DNA from: Amycolatopsis endophytica
GTDB lineage: Bacteria; Actinomycetota; Actinomycetes; Mycobacteriales; Pseudonocardiaceae
Assembly (NCBI RefSeq): GCF_013410405.1
Contig: NZ_JACCFK010000001.1
Span: 2,852,001-2,916,000, forward strand
Length of the DNA: 64,000 nucleotides
Reading direction: 5' to 3'
Shown here: one piece after another, positions 1-8,478 of the stretch
Layout of the letters: every line of letters begins with the position of its first letter
Numbering within the stretch: position 1 is the stretch's first letter
Program-made: the position numbers and the translations under genes
Notes under the pieces: generated by a model
Told to the model about the DNA's origin: nothing
Databases searched by the model: none
What the model saw: only the letters and a program-made list of their open reading frames with translations

Positions 1-1463
1 TAGTGGACCTTCATGCTGAACGCCTGGATCCAGGGAATGATCACGGCTTGCGTGCCCGCCGTCCGTTCGGCGAACGCGGCCAGCGAGCGTTGCGTGATCT
101 CGTGTGGCTGCGACTCCGGATCGGCCACCCCGTACTCTCCCGCGCCCCAGTGCGACGGGTAGATCATCGGTGCGATGTAGTCGACCCGCCGGGCCATCAG
201 GGAAATGTCCTGCCCGATCTGCGTCGGACGGCTGACCGCGATCCCGAACACCGACGCCCCCACGAACGCGCCTTCGGCCCGCACGGCGTTGCGGCTCTCG
301 GCGAGGAAGTCCGCGACCTCCTCCTCGGGCGTGGTGTCCAGGCCGGGGAACCGCAGTTGCTCGATGGCCCCCTCCGGCCGCCGGATGTAGTCGTAGAGGA
401 TGTCGTCGAAACCGGCGCGGGCGGCCTCGACCGCGAGCGCGATGTTGTACTCGCGCACCTCCTCGTTCGCGAAGTTGGTGAAGGCGTACTCGCCGTACCC
501 GCTGGCCCAGGGCTGCCCGTCGGCGCTCTGCACGACCCGGTCACGCTCGCCGGACTCCCACGACGCACGGGCCAGGACCGGATCGCGGAACGCGACCAGC
601 CGCCCGACCACCCGGATCCCCTCCTTGTGCAGCTCTTCGACGACGGCGTGCAGGTCGTAGTAGTTCTTCGCGGCCCCGATCTCCCGGGCGAGCGGAACCT
701 CCGAGGCGTAGCCGACCTCGCCGCTCTCGTCCTTGATGTCCAGCTCGACCGTGTCGATCAGCCCGTCCCGCGCCATCTGCAGCACCGGTTCGCGCAGCGC
801 CGGCGCCGTCCACGCCTGCGCGGTCATGTGCACGCCCCGCATGCCGGGGTGCCGCGCCCGCACCGGTGCCCGCCCGGCCGCGCGGTTGCCCGCCGCGTCC
901 TGCGCGCCGATCTCGATCTTCGCGGGCGGGGTCGGGATGGTCGCGGTGAAGTTGCCGAACTCGTTGACCTTGACCTCTTCGCCCTGCACGGTGACCTTGT
1001 CGGCGCCCTTGGCCGTGCCACGTACGGTGACCGGCTTGCGGGGATCGCTGATGTCGATCGGCTGGAAGGACAGCTCCGGTGGGGTGTTGTCCACGTGGAA
1101 CGTGCGCGAGACCTCGGCATCCGGCAGGCCGGGGATCTCGTTCGGCAGCCGGGCGACGAGTTCGTGCTTGCCGTCGTCGATGTCGAGCGGCGGGAGGACG
1201 AGCCTGCCGCCCTCACGCTTCGTGGCCACCGGCTGGTCGTCCACGGTGACCGCCACCTGGCCGAGATCGCTGTCGCGCGCCGCGAGCACGCGGATGTCCC
1301 GCAGGGACTCGGCGTTCGTGGTCACCCCGTCGCCGAGCCCCTGTATCGCGAGCCCGAACGGCAGCGACCGCACCATGAACGGGGTCGCGACGATGGCGAC
1401 GGTGGCGATCGCGGCGACGAGGATCAGAACCGGATTCGCCGACCGCGTGCGGTGTGTGCCCAT
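1..1463 (-). CDS. Putative glycoside hydrolase (DUF4015-like TIM barrel), 3' end off the window
   Basis: The minus strand reads open from an ATG at 1461-1463 (MGTHRTRSAN) to the window edge, about 487 codons, so the C-terminus is missing. A single N-terminal hydrophobic segment (residues about 11-30, LILVAAIATVAIVATPF) anchors or exports it. Residues about 40-220 look like Ig-type beta modules (ADKVTVQGEEVKVNEFG). The rest begins at 'RGVHMTAQAW' and carries DTVELDIKDESG, FDDILYDYIRRPEG and DYIAPMIYPSHW. These are the characteristic strands of the putative glycoside hydrolase (DUF4015) barrel. Substrate is unknown; an extracellular polysaccharide is inferred from the export signal and the neighbouring deacetylase. 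The gene is divergent from the deacetylase at 1591, so the 130 bp between them must hold both promoters. Confidence 0.8.
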   Translation of the reverse strand, partial: MGTHRTRSANPVLILVAAIATVAIVATPFMVRSLPFGLAIQGLGDGVTTNAESLRDIRVLAARDSDLGQVAVTVDDQPVATKREGGRLVLPPLDIDDGKHELVARLPNEIPGLPDAEVSRTFHVDNTPPELSFQPIDISDPRKPVTVRGTAKGADKVTVQGEEVKVNEFGNFTATIPTPPAKIEIGAQDAAGNRAAGRAPVRARHPGMRGVHMTAQAWTAPALREPVLQMARDGLIDTVELDIKDESGEVGYASEVPLAREIGAAKNYYDLHAVVEELHKEGIRVVGRLVAFRDPVLARASWESGERDRVVQSADGQPWASGYGEYAFTNFANEEVREYNIALAVEAARAGFDDILYDYIRRPEGAIEQLRFPGLDTTPEEEVADFLAESRNAVRAEGAFVGASVFGIAVSRPTQIGQDISLMARRVDYIAPMIYPSHWGAGEYGVADPESQPHEITQRSLAAFAERTAGTQAVIIPWIQAFSMKVH

Positions 1464-1590
1464 GAACCCCTCCCGCGCCGATGTGCCCAGCAGAGGGCAC
1501 ATTCCCCGGTTCGATCGGGGTATGCGGAAGTCCATCCGTTCGGGTTACACCCCGTTGCCGCCGCGCTACTGAGGGCGCACGTTGGAAGGC

Positions 1591-2628
1591 GTGACACCCA
1601 AGCTGGTTTCCCTCGTCGCGGTCCTGTTCCTGGTCACCGGATGCACGACCGTCGTGAACGGGCAGGCGCACGAGCCGGGTGACGACGGCCAGGAGTGGGC
1701 CGCGTTCGCGCCGCTGCACGAGCCCGCCGCGGCCCCGGCCGCCCCGGCTCCGGCCGCTCCGGCCGAGGTCGGGGCGAACGAGCTCGGCCGCGTGCCGGTG
1801 CTGATGTACCACCGCATCGTGGCCGAACCGGAGTCGGTTTACGACCGCACCCCCGAGGACTTCCGAGCCGAGCTGGAACGTCTCGACCGCGAGGGCTACT
1901 TCCCGGTGCCGGCCGCCGATTTCACCGCGGGCCGGATGGACGTGCCCGCGGGCAGGCACCCGGTGGTGATCACCTTCGACGACGGCGACCCGAGCCAGCT
2001 CACGCTCGGCCCGGACGGCAAACCGGTGCCGGGAACGGCCGCGGCGATCATGCTCGACGTCGCCCGCACCCACCCGGGTTTCCGCCCCACGGCGACGTTC
2101 TACGTCAACGCCGACCCGTTCGGCGAGCCCGGTGGAACCCGCACCATCCCGTGGTTGCTGGCCAACGGTTTCGACGTCGGCAACCACACCATGACGCACG
2201 CGAACCTGCGCGACTCCGACGAGGACACCACCCGCACCGAGATCGCCGACCTCGACGCGCTGATCCGCCGGGCCGCGCCCGCGGCGACCCCCACCACCAT
2301 CGCGCTGCCGTTCGGCATCCACCCGAACCCGCCGGAACTGGCGATCGAGGGTGCCGGGTACCACTACCAGGGCGCGTTCCTGGTCGGCTCGAACCCGTCG
2401 GCGTCCCCGTTCACCACCGACTTCGACCCGCTGAACATCCCGCGCATCCGCTCGCAGGGCCCGGACGGCGAGGAAGCAGAATACGGTTCGACGGTGTGGC
2501 TGGACAAACTCGGGCAGAACCGCGACAGTCTGTACACATCGGACGGCGACGCGGCGCGGATCTCCTATCCGAAGTCCGATGAGGACGAAGTCGTGCCGGA
2601 GTTCCGCTCGCGGGCCAACCCTTACTGA
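1591..2628 (+). CDS. Polysaccharide deacetylase lipoprotein (NodB fold)
   Basis: I take the GTG at 1591 (MTPKLVSLVAVLFLVTGC), which gives a clean lipoprotein signal with lipobox LVTGC, Cys18. A TTG at 1582 would only add three residues. A Pro/Ala linker (residues 45-60) leads to the NodB domain. This shows RVPVLMYHRI, the metal/base motif TFDDGD (about 128-133) and NHTMTH (His199, His203). These are the Asp-His-His ligands of carbohydrate esterase family 4, which removes N- or O-acetyl groups from cell-wall glycans. The product is 345 aa, a normal length. A Rv1096-type deacetylase lies near phoH2 in M. tuberculosis, but here it is about 31 kb from phoH2. Its stop lies 1 bp from the stop of the convergent conservon GTPase. 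Confidence 0.88.
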   Translation: MTPKLVSLVAVLFLVTGCTTVVNGQAHEPGDDGQEWAAFAPLHEPAAAPAAPAPAAPAEVGANELGRVPVLMYHRIVAEPESVYDRTPEDFRAELERLDREGYFPVPAADFTAGRMDVPAGRHPVVITFDDGDPSQLTLGPDGKPVPGTAAAIMLDVARTHPGFRPTATFYVNADPFGEPGGTRTIPWLLANGFDVGNHTMTHANLRDSDEDTTRTEIADLDALIRRAAPAATPTTIALPFGIHPNPPELAIEGAGYHYQGAFLVGSNPSASPFTTDFDPLNIPRIRSQGPDGEEAEYGSTVWLDKLGQNRDSLYTSDGDAARISYPKSDEDEVVPEFRSRANPY

Positions 2629-2629
2629 C

Positions 2630-3253
2630 TCACCAGCCGCCGGGCGCCGGACGCGTCGGTTCCAGTGACGCGTTCGGCCGCGCGTTCGCCATCACGTGCT
2701 GCATCAGGATCACCAGCACCTGCTTCGTCGATTCACGATCACGCGCGTCACACAGCAGGATCGGGACCGTGTCGTCCAGTTCGAGAGCCGCGCGGACCTC
2801 TTCGGTGCCGTACCGGTAGGCGTTGTCGAAGCAGTTGACGCCGACCACGAACGGCAGACCGCGCTGTTCGAAGAAGTCCACCGCCGGGAAGCAGCTCTCC
2901 AGCCGCCGCGTGTCGGCCAGCACCACGGCGCCCAGCGCGCCCTGGGCGAGCTCGTCCCACATGAACCAGAACCGGTCCTGCCCCGGCGTGCCGAACAGGT
3001 ACAGGATCAGCTCGGGGTTGATCGTGATGCGGCCGAAGTCGAGCGCCACCGTCGTGGTCGTCTTGCTCTCCACGCCGGTCAGATCGTCCACCCCGGCGCT
3101 GGCCTGGGTGATCGCCTCCTCCGTCCGCAGCGGGGAGATCTCGCTCACCGAACCGACCATGGTGGTCTTGCCGACCCCGAAACCGCCTGCGATCAGCAGT
3201 TTCACCACGGTGGCGGATACGTTCCGCCGAGGCTCAGAGCCTGCGAATGCCAT
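2630..3253 (-). CDS. cvnD: Conservon small GTPase (CvnD type, MglA/Ras-like)
   Basis: A 207-aa P-loop GTPase with G1 GGFGVGKTT at residues 23-31 and switch region TTTTVALDFGRI. G3 is LFGTPGQDRFWFMWDE, and the VGVNCFD stretch occupies the G4 position, so the Asn-Lys-x-Asp specificity motif is degenerate, as usual in this family. It is the last gene of the four-gene conservon; its 5' end overlaps the DUF742 gene by 20 bp. In Streptomyces, CvnD proteins form a membrane-associated switch with CvnA-C resembling a eukaryotic G-protein relay. Downstream conservon partners (cytochrome P450) are absent; the next gene is the convergent deacetylase. Confidence 0.9.
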   Translation of the reverse strand: MAFAGSEPRRNVSATVVKLLIAGGFGVGKTTMVGSVSEISPLRTEEAITQASAGVDDLTGVESKTTTTVALDFGRITINPELILYLFGTPGQDRFWFMWDELAQGALGAVVLADTRRLESCFPAVDFFEQRGLPFVVGVNCFDNAYRYGTEEVRAALELDDTVPILLCDARDRESTKQVLVILMQHVMANARPNASLEPTRPAPGGW

Positions 3254-3611
3254 CGAGAACCGCCTGGAGTACGTGTTGGTCGGGGGTGTCGTTGATGGGC
3301 TGGGACGTCCGGTAGATCACGTGACCGCGCTCGACGAGGTCGGCGAGCAGCACCTTCACGATCGGCACCGGCAGGTCGAGGTGGGCCGCGACCTCGGCGA
3401 CCGACAGCGGCCGCTGGCACAGCCGCACGATCCGGGCGTACTCGGGCGCCATGGTGGCCGCCTCGGCGAGCCCGGGCAGGGCGACCACCAGCGACAGCAG
3501 CTGCAGGTCGATGTCGCCGGCGTGCGTCCGCCCGCCGGTGATCGTGTACGGCCGGGCGATCGGGCCCGCCGCGTCATCGAACCAGGTGTCGTCCTCCCGC
3601 GGGAACATCAT
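3234..3611 (-). CDS. cvnC: Conservon DUF742 protein (CvnC type)
   Basis: A 125-aa DUF742 protein: ARPYTITGGRT near the N-terminus, then a winged-helix-like segment (LSVAEVAAHLDLPVPIVKVL) and VIYRTSQP. The family has a DNA-binding-like fold, but its role in conservons is as a partner of the roadblock and GTPase proteins. The ATG at 3611 overlaps the stop of the roadblock gene (ATGA, 3608-3611), so the two are translationally coupled. A second ATG follows at once (3608), so the exact start is uncertain by one residue. Confidence 0.9.
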   Translation of the reverse strand: MMFPREDDTWFDDAAGPIARPYTITGGRTHAGDIDLQLLSLVVALPGLAEAATMAPEYARIVRLCQRPLSVAEVAAHLDLPVPIVKVLLADLVERGHVIYRTSQPINDTPDQHVLQAVLDGIRRL

Positions 3612-4021
3612 GGTGCACTTTGCTGCTCAACCCGTGGTGCGGCGCTCAGCGCGGCACCGACCCGCTTCACCATCATGTTCATCGCGTACGCCACGAGTCC
3701 CATGTCGACGTCGGCGGCGGTCAGCAGCGCGAGGCAGGCGCCGTGCCCGGCCGTGGTGACGAACAGGAACGCGTGGTCCATCTCGACGACGGTCTGGCGC
3801 ACCGCGCCGCCGCCGAAGTGCCGCCCGGTGCCCTTGGCGAGGCTCTGGAACGCCGACGCTACGGCCGAGAGGTGCTCACCGTCCTCTTCGGACAGATTGG
3901 TGGACCGGCCGATCAGCAGTCCGTCCGCCGACAGCACCACGGCCCGGTCCGCGCCGACGACCTGCTGGAGGAGGTCGTCGAGGAGCCAGTCCAGTTCGTT
4001 CATTCCCGCGTTCGGCATCAC
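3608..4021 (-). CDS. cvnB: Roadblock/LC7 domain protein (CvnB type)
   Basis: A 137-aa Roadblock/LC7 protein: LDWLLDDLLQQVVGADRAVVLSADG opens the domain and the alternating beta-alpha pattern runs to VGAALSAAP. Roadblock proteins act as GTPase-activating or scaffolding partners of MglA-like GTPases, here CvnD. The start is the GTG at 4021, which overlaps the sensor-kinase stop (GTGA, 4018-4021). An ATG directly behind it and an ATG at codon 7 (MNELDW) are alternatives. Sits second in the conservon operon. Confidence 0.9.
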   Translation of the reverse strand: MMPNAGMNELDWLLDDLLQQVVGADRAVVLSADGLLIGRSTNLSEEDGEHLSAVASAFQSLAKGTGRHFGGGAVRQTVVEMDHAFLFVTTAGHGACLALLTAADVDMGLVAYAMNMMVKRVGAALSAAPRVEQQSAP

Positions 4022-6495
4022 GTGTGCTCTCCCAGAATGTCAGTGGTGCTCGGATCCTGTTCACGAGCGCGGCGAGTGCCCTGCTGGAACGCCGAGAGCC
4101 GGCTGCGGGCCTGCTCCGGGCTGTCGTCCGGCGCGGGGCTGCGGTCCGGTGCGGCGCCGAAGGTGGCGGTCTGCTCTTCCTTTCTCAACTGCGGGGCCAT
4201 GCTCTGCTGCTTCCGCCGTCGCGGCAACGGCGGCCGGTCGGGTGAGATCGCGCCTCCCTGTTGCGGCGGCCGCGACTGGGGCGGCCGGGTGTCGACGGGC
4301 ATCCGCGAGTCCAGCGGCGGCCGGGAGTCCAGCGGGGGCCTCGACGGCAACGGCGGGCGCTGCGGCGGGGTGTGCTGCCGGACCGGCGGTTGCGGGGGTG
4401 CCTGCGGTTCCGGTGGTGCGACCGGGACGTTGGGGCGGAACAGGTCCACCCGCGGCGCCACCTCCTCGCGGTGACCGTTGGTGCTGGGCGGTTCCGGCGG
4501 GGTGTCGGCCTCCTCGGGCCAGCGGTGCGCGGGCACGCTCTGCGCGGGCACCAGCGTCTCCTCGGCGGGCGGCGAGTCCTCCGGCTGCGGCACCGGGGCG
4601 AGCAGGTCGGAGCGGACCAGCACGATCGCCCGCGTCCCGCCGTAGGCGGAATCCCGCAATGTCACCGAAATCCCGTGCCGGGACGCCAGCCGCGCGACCA
4701 CGAACAGGCCGAGGCGCGGCTCCGCGGACAGCGCCATGACGCTGAAATCCGGGGGTTCGTGCAACATCGCGTTCAGCTCGTCGGCCTGGTCCGGCTCGAT
4801 CCCGAGACCCTGGTCCTCGATCTCGATGACCACGCCCTTGCCGACGACGTCGCCGAACACCTCGACCCGGGAGGTCGGCGGCGAGAACGACGTGGCGTTG
4901 TCGAGCAGCTCGGCCAGCAGGTGTACCAGGTCGGCCACGACCGGACCGCTGATCGCGACGTTCGGCAGCCTGCCGACCGTGACGCGGGCGTACTCCTCGG
5001 TCTCGCCGGTGGCGCCGCGCACCAGGTCGGCCAGCGCGACCGGATTGCGCCACTGCCGTCCCGGCCGCTCGCCGCCGAGGATGATCAGGTTCTCGGCGTT
5101 GCGGCGGGCGCGGGTGGACAGGTGGTCCAACCGGAACAGCATGTCCAGCTGGTCCGGGTCCTCCTGCTTGCGCTCGGCTTCGTCGAGGGCCTTGAGCTGC
5201 CGGTGCACGAGCACCTGGCTGCGGTGGGCGATGTTGAGGAAGACCTTTTTGGTGCCCTCACGGGTTTTGGCCTCGTCCACGGCGGCCGCGATCGCGGTCT
5301 GCTGCGCCTTGTTGAACGCGTCGGCCACCTGACCGATCTCGTCCTCGCCGTGGTCGAGCAGCGACACCTCGGAATCGAGGTCGACCGCCTCACCGGAGCG
5401 GACCCGGCCGACGAGGTCGGGCAGCTGCGTCTCGGCGGCCTCCAGCGTCTCCTCGCGAAGGCGGCTCAGGCGCCGCACGAGGCGGTTGGACAGGCGCCAC
5501 GCGACGAAGAAGACGGCGAACGACACGAGCAGCGCGGCGGCGCCGGCGATGATCGAGGTGACCAGCGTGCGGTCACCGCTTTCCAGCCCGACGTTGGTGG
5601 CGTTGGAACTCTGCTCGATGTAGAGGCCCATCAGCGCGTTCCCGACCTGGGTCGCGGCGTCGCGCCACTGCGCTTCGGTCACCGGCAACGACTCCTGGTT
5701 GCCGCGGAGGAAAGCGTTTTCAACGGTGCTCAGCGTGTCCCATGGCGGGCTGGCCAGCAGTGCCTCGTACTTCTGCCGCACCGACGGGATCATCTGCGCC
5801 GCGGCCACTTCCAGCTCACCGTGGTAGGCGCCGATCTGCCCGATGTAGGTACGGAACTCCTCCTCGGTCAGCCCACGACCGGCGACACCGGCGGCCGCCA
5901 GCGCGTCACCCCGCGACATCGCGTCGGCCGCGGTGAACAGCGGCATCGCGGTGACGCGGAGGAAGGCGGTCTCCGCGTCCGGCGCGCCCTCGGCGACACC
6001 GTTCAGTCCGGCGGCGAACTCGTCGATGATGCGGTTGTAGAAGGCGTACGCCTCCAGCGGGGAAGCCTGCCTGCTGTCGACCCGCTGCCGCAGTTCGGGC
6101 AGCTGAGCGAAGTTCGCGCTGGTCTTGGCGATGCTCTGGCGCACCGACTCCGGCGCGTCGTCGACCATGTCCTGCAGCACCGACGCCATCCGCGCGGACG
6201 TGGCGTCGGTCTTCGCGCGCGCCTGCACGAGGTCCGCGCCGGGCGCGGCGTTGCTCGCCAATGTGCGCAGGGTCAGCACGCGCTCGGCACGCACGGCACC
6301 GAAGAAGAGTGCGCCCGGCTCGGCCGAATCGTGGACCTTGGTCGCGAACGTGCGTGCTTCGACGGCCTGCACGACCAGGTAGCCCGCGAGCGTGACGCCC
6401 GCGAGCAGGAGGGCGACACTGGGCACGATCGCGATCGCGAGCACCCTCGACCGGATCGAAGCACGCCGCCTACGTGTTCCGAATGCCTTGTTCAA
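4018..6495 (-). CDS. cvnA: Conservon sensor ATPase with nitrate/nitrite-sensing domain (CvnA type)
   Basis: An 825-aa histidine-kinase-like protein. An Arg-rich N-terminus precedes membrane helix 1 (about 21-43). The extracytoplasmic part (about 55-300) resembles a nitrate/nitrite-sensing NIT domain. Helix 2 spans about 308-332, followed by HAMP. The ATPase domain shows AELLDNATSFSPP (N-box, about 525) and EDQGLGIEPDQ (G1). No phosphoacceptor His box of classical kinases is evident. The last 200 residues are Pro-rich and disordered (RPPLPSRPPLDSRPP), likely a docking tail. The start codon is TTG at 6495 (MNKAFGTRRRR); no better ATG or GTG lies upstream of helix 1. First gene of the conservon; a promoter must lie in 6496-7152. 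Confidence 0.9.
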   Translation of the reverse strand: MNKAFGTRRRRASIRSRVLAIAIVPSVALLLAGVTLAGYLVVQAVEARTFATKVHDSAEPGALFFGAVRAERVLTLRTLASNAAPGADLVQARAKTDATSARMASVLQDMVDDAPESVRQSIAKTSANFAQLPELRQRVDSRQASPLEAYAFYNRIIDEFAAGLNGVAEGAPDAETAFLRVTAMPLFTAADAMSRGDALAAAGVAGRGLTEEEFRTYIGQIGAYHGELEVAAAQMIPSVRQKYEALLASPPWDTLSTVENAFLRGNQESLPVTEAQWRDAATQVGNALMGLYIEQSSNATNVGLESGDRTLVTSIIAGAAALLVSFAVFFVAWRLSNRLVRRLSRLREETLEAAETQLPDLVGRVRSGEAVDLDSEVSLLDHGEDEIGQVADAFNKAQQTAIAAAVDEAKTREGTKKVFLNIAHRSQVLVHRQLKALDEAERKQEDPDQLDMLFRLDHLSTRARRNAENLIILGGERPGRQWRNPVALADLVRGATGETEEYARVTVGRLPNVAISGPVVADLVHLLAELLDNATSFSPPTSRVEVFGDVVGKGVVIEIEDQGLGIEPDQADELNAMLHEPPDFSVMALSAEPRLGLFVVARLASRHGISVTLRDSAYGGTRAIVLVRSDLLAPVPQPEDSPPAEETLVPAQSVPAHRWPEEADTPPEPPSTNGHREEVAPRVDLFRPNVPVAPPEPQAPPQPPVRQHTPPQRPPLPSRPPLDSRPPLDSRMPVDTRPPQSRPPQQGGAISPDRPPLPRRRKQQSMAPQLRKEEQTATFGAAPDRSPAPDDSPEQARSRLSAFQQGTRRAREQDPSTTDILGEHT

Positions 6496-7152
6496 CGCTC
6501 TGAGGAGCCTTCCCGCAACTCGATGTAATGGCCTCGGCCCCCGGACCCGAGTTGACTCTGCGCGCGGAAACCCGCCAGGGCTCTGCGACCGGAAGAGTGA
6601 ACCAGCCCGGACAAGTGTGAGTCAACTTCACGTTCTGTCCGCGCCGGATACCTTCTGTCAAGGGTCCGGAAACGGTCGCGCCGCGCCGATATCGTCGCGC
6701 GGCTCTATGATCTCGTTACGTCCCTTGTGCCGGGCCCGAGCTGTTCCACCGAATGGTCTGGACCGCTGCACCGAATGGACGTGCGAGTCCCTTCTGTTCG
6801 CCTTCTTCCTGTGATGTGCCGCACCTGGATCGATGAGGGGTTCCGGATACCGAACCGGATTCTAACGGCCGGGCAAGGGGATCCGGGCGGGGGCGATCCG
6901 GCCCTGCCCGCGCCGGCCCACTTCGGAGTACCGGACTGAGCAGCCCTTCTCACCTTGCGCGAGGAAGCAGGTACGGTTCGTGGCTGAGCGATCGTGACAT
7001 ATCCGACATTGCCCGGCTGTGGTTCCCTGGCTTGCGAGCACCGGGCGTGCTTGCCCGGTCACCCTCCCGGTGCGGATGATCGAGAATTGCGGTTTCGCAA
7101 TAGCACCAATGCGATGCCTGGTCACCCGTTTTCCCGGCGATAGGCTGTGATC
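6496..7152. other. 657-bp intergenic region, no gene supported
   Basis: Divergent spacer between the conservon and the amidase. The base composition is lower in GC than neighbouring genes, and the short open frames in it (for example 6727-6939) have no coding-like third-position bias or ribosome-binding site. It must carry the conservon promoter (minus) and the amidase promoter (plus). I see no tRNA cloverleaf, no strong hairpin and no clear sigma consensus. Confidence 0.6.
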
Positions 7153-8463
7153 ATGGTGCTGACGGCGAAAGCGCTGGCCCGTGCGGTGCGGGCCGGGGAA
7201 ATGGATCCGGAACACGAGACCGGGCGCGTGATCGCGGGAATCGAGGCCGCCGACCGGATCGTCGGAGCGTTTCGCAGGGTGCGCTCGGCGGAAGCGGTGG
7301 CCGAGGCCCGTGCGGTCCGGGAGCGCGGCGATCTGGCCGATCTGCCGCTGGCCGGGGTGCCGGTCGCGGTGAAGGACGTCGCGGAGGTCGCGGGCGAGAC
7401 CGTGACGCGCGGATCGCGTGCCGGCGCGGGAATCCCCGCTGGTTCGGACCACTTCGTGGTGCGGCGGCTGCGGGCGGCGGGCGCGGTGATCGTCGGCGTC
7501 ACGCGCGTACCGGAGCTGTGCATCTGGCCGATGACCGACTCCCCGGAGGCCGTGACACGCAACCCGTGGGCGCCGGAGTACACGGCGGGCGGTTCGTCCG
7601 GCGGGAGCGCGGCGGCGGTGGCGGCCGGACTGGTGCCGGTCGCGCACGGCACGGACGGCCTGGGCTCGATCCGGCTGCCCGCCGCGATGTGTGGTCTGGT
7701 CGGGATCAAGCCGGGCGCCGACGTGCTGGCCGAGGACGGCTGGTTCGGGATGTCGGCGCACGGCAGCCTGGCGACGACGGCCGAGGACGCGGCGTTGCTG
7801 TTGTCGGTGCTGGCGGACCGGCCCGATCTCGCGGAGGCCGGCGAGCCGGGGCACCTGCGGGTCGCGGTGTCGACGGAGGTGCCGCTGACGCACGCGCCGG
7901 TACCACGACCGCTGACGGCGGCGGTGGAGCACGTCGCGGACCTGCTGGCGGCGTCGGGCCACGCCGTCGAGCGGGCGCGGCCGCGCTACGGCGTCGAGCC
8001 GTTGGCCGGGATCCTGGAACGCTGGTTCGCGGGCCCGGCCGAACAGGCCGAGGCGCTGGACCGCTCGCTGTTGCAGCCACGCACGCAACGGCACGTGCGC
8101 ATCGGGCACGCGGTGCGGAAACTGGTGCGCCCCGGAACCGCGCGACGCTGGATCGAGCGAGCGGCGGAGTTCTTCACCGCCCACGACGTCCTGATCACCC
8201 CGACACTGGCCACCCTGCCGCCGAAGGCCGCCGAGTGGCACACCCGGTCCTGCGCCGCGAACGCGGTGCCGTCCATCGCCTTGGCGGGCTTCACCGGTCT
8301 GTGGAACCTGGCGGGCTACCCCGCGATGTCCCTCCCCGCCGGCCGCCACCCGAACGGCCTGCCGATCGGGATCCAGCTGGTGGCCCCACCCGGCGGCGAA
8401 GCACGGCTCCTGGCGCTGGCCGCCCGGCTGGAGGCACTCAACCCCTGGCAGCGCCTCCCGTAA
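7153..8463 (+). CDS. Amidase signature-family hydrolase
   Basis: A 436-aa amidase. The Ser-cisSer-Lys triad can be placed by spacing: Lys74 in PVAVKDVAEV, cis-Ser148 in TAGGSSGGSAAAV and nucleophile Ser172 in GLGSIRLPAA. The 74 and 24 residue gaps match characterised members. The segment before the nucleophile reads GTDGLGSIR rather than the usual DGGGSIR. Substrate cannot be deduced; amide, nitrile-derived amide and acyl-hydrazide hydrolases share this fold, and it is not a GatA by context. I choose ATG 7153; GTG 7147 is an in-frame alternative. Monocistronic, facing the minus-strand coiled-coil gene. Confidence 0.88.
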   Translation: MVLTAKALARAVRAGEMDPEHETGRVIAGIEAADRIVGAFRRVRSAEAVAEARAVRERGDLADLPLAGVPVAVKDVAEVAGETVTRGSRAGAGIPAGSDHFVVRRLRAAGAVIVGVTRVPELCIWPMTDSPEAVTRNPWAPEYTAGGSSGGSAAAVAAGLVPVAHGTDGLGSIRLPAAMCGLVGIKPGADVLAEDGWFGMSAHGSLATTAEDAALLLSVLADRPDLAEAGEPGHLRVAVSTEVPLTHAPVPRPLTAAVEHVADLLAASGHAVERARPRYGVEPLAGILERWFAGPAEQAEALDRSLLQPRTQRHVRIGHAVRKLVRPGTARRWIERAAEFFTAHDVLITPTLATLPPKAAEWHTRSCAANAVPSIALAGFTGLWNLAGYPAMSLPAGRHPNGLPIGIQLVAPPGGEARLLALAARLEALNPWQRLP

Positions 8464-8478
8464 CCAAATCGGGTGGGG

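Noticed and set aside
4261..6528. 755-codon plus-strand frame opposite cvnA
   Set aside because: Antisense shadow of the sensor gene caused by high third-position GC; no ribosome-binding site and repetitive Arg/Gly/Leu composition.
6496..7152. Small ORFs in the conservon-amidase spacer
   Set aside because: No ribosome-binding sites, weak third-position bias and no recognisable protein features.
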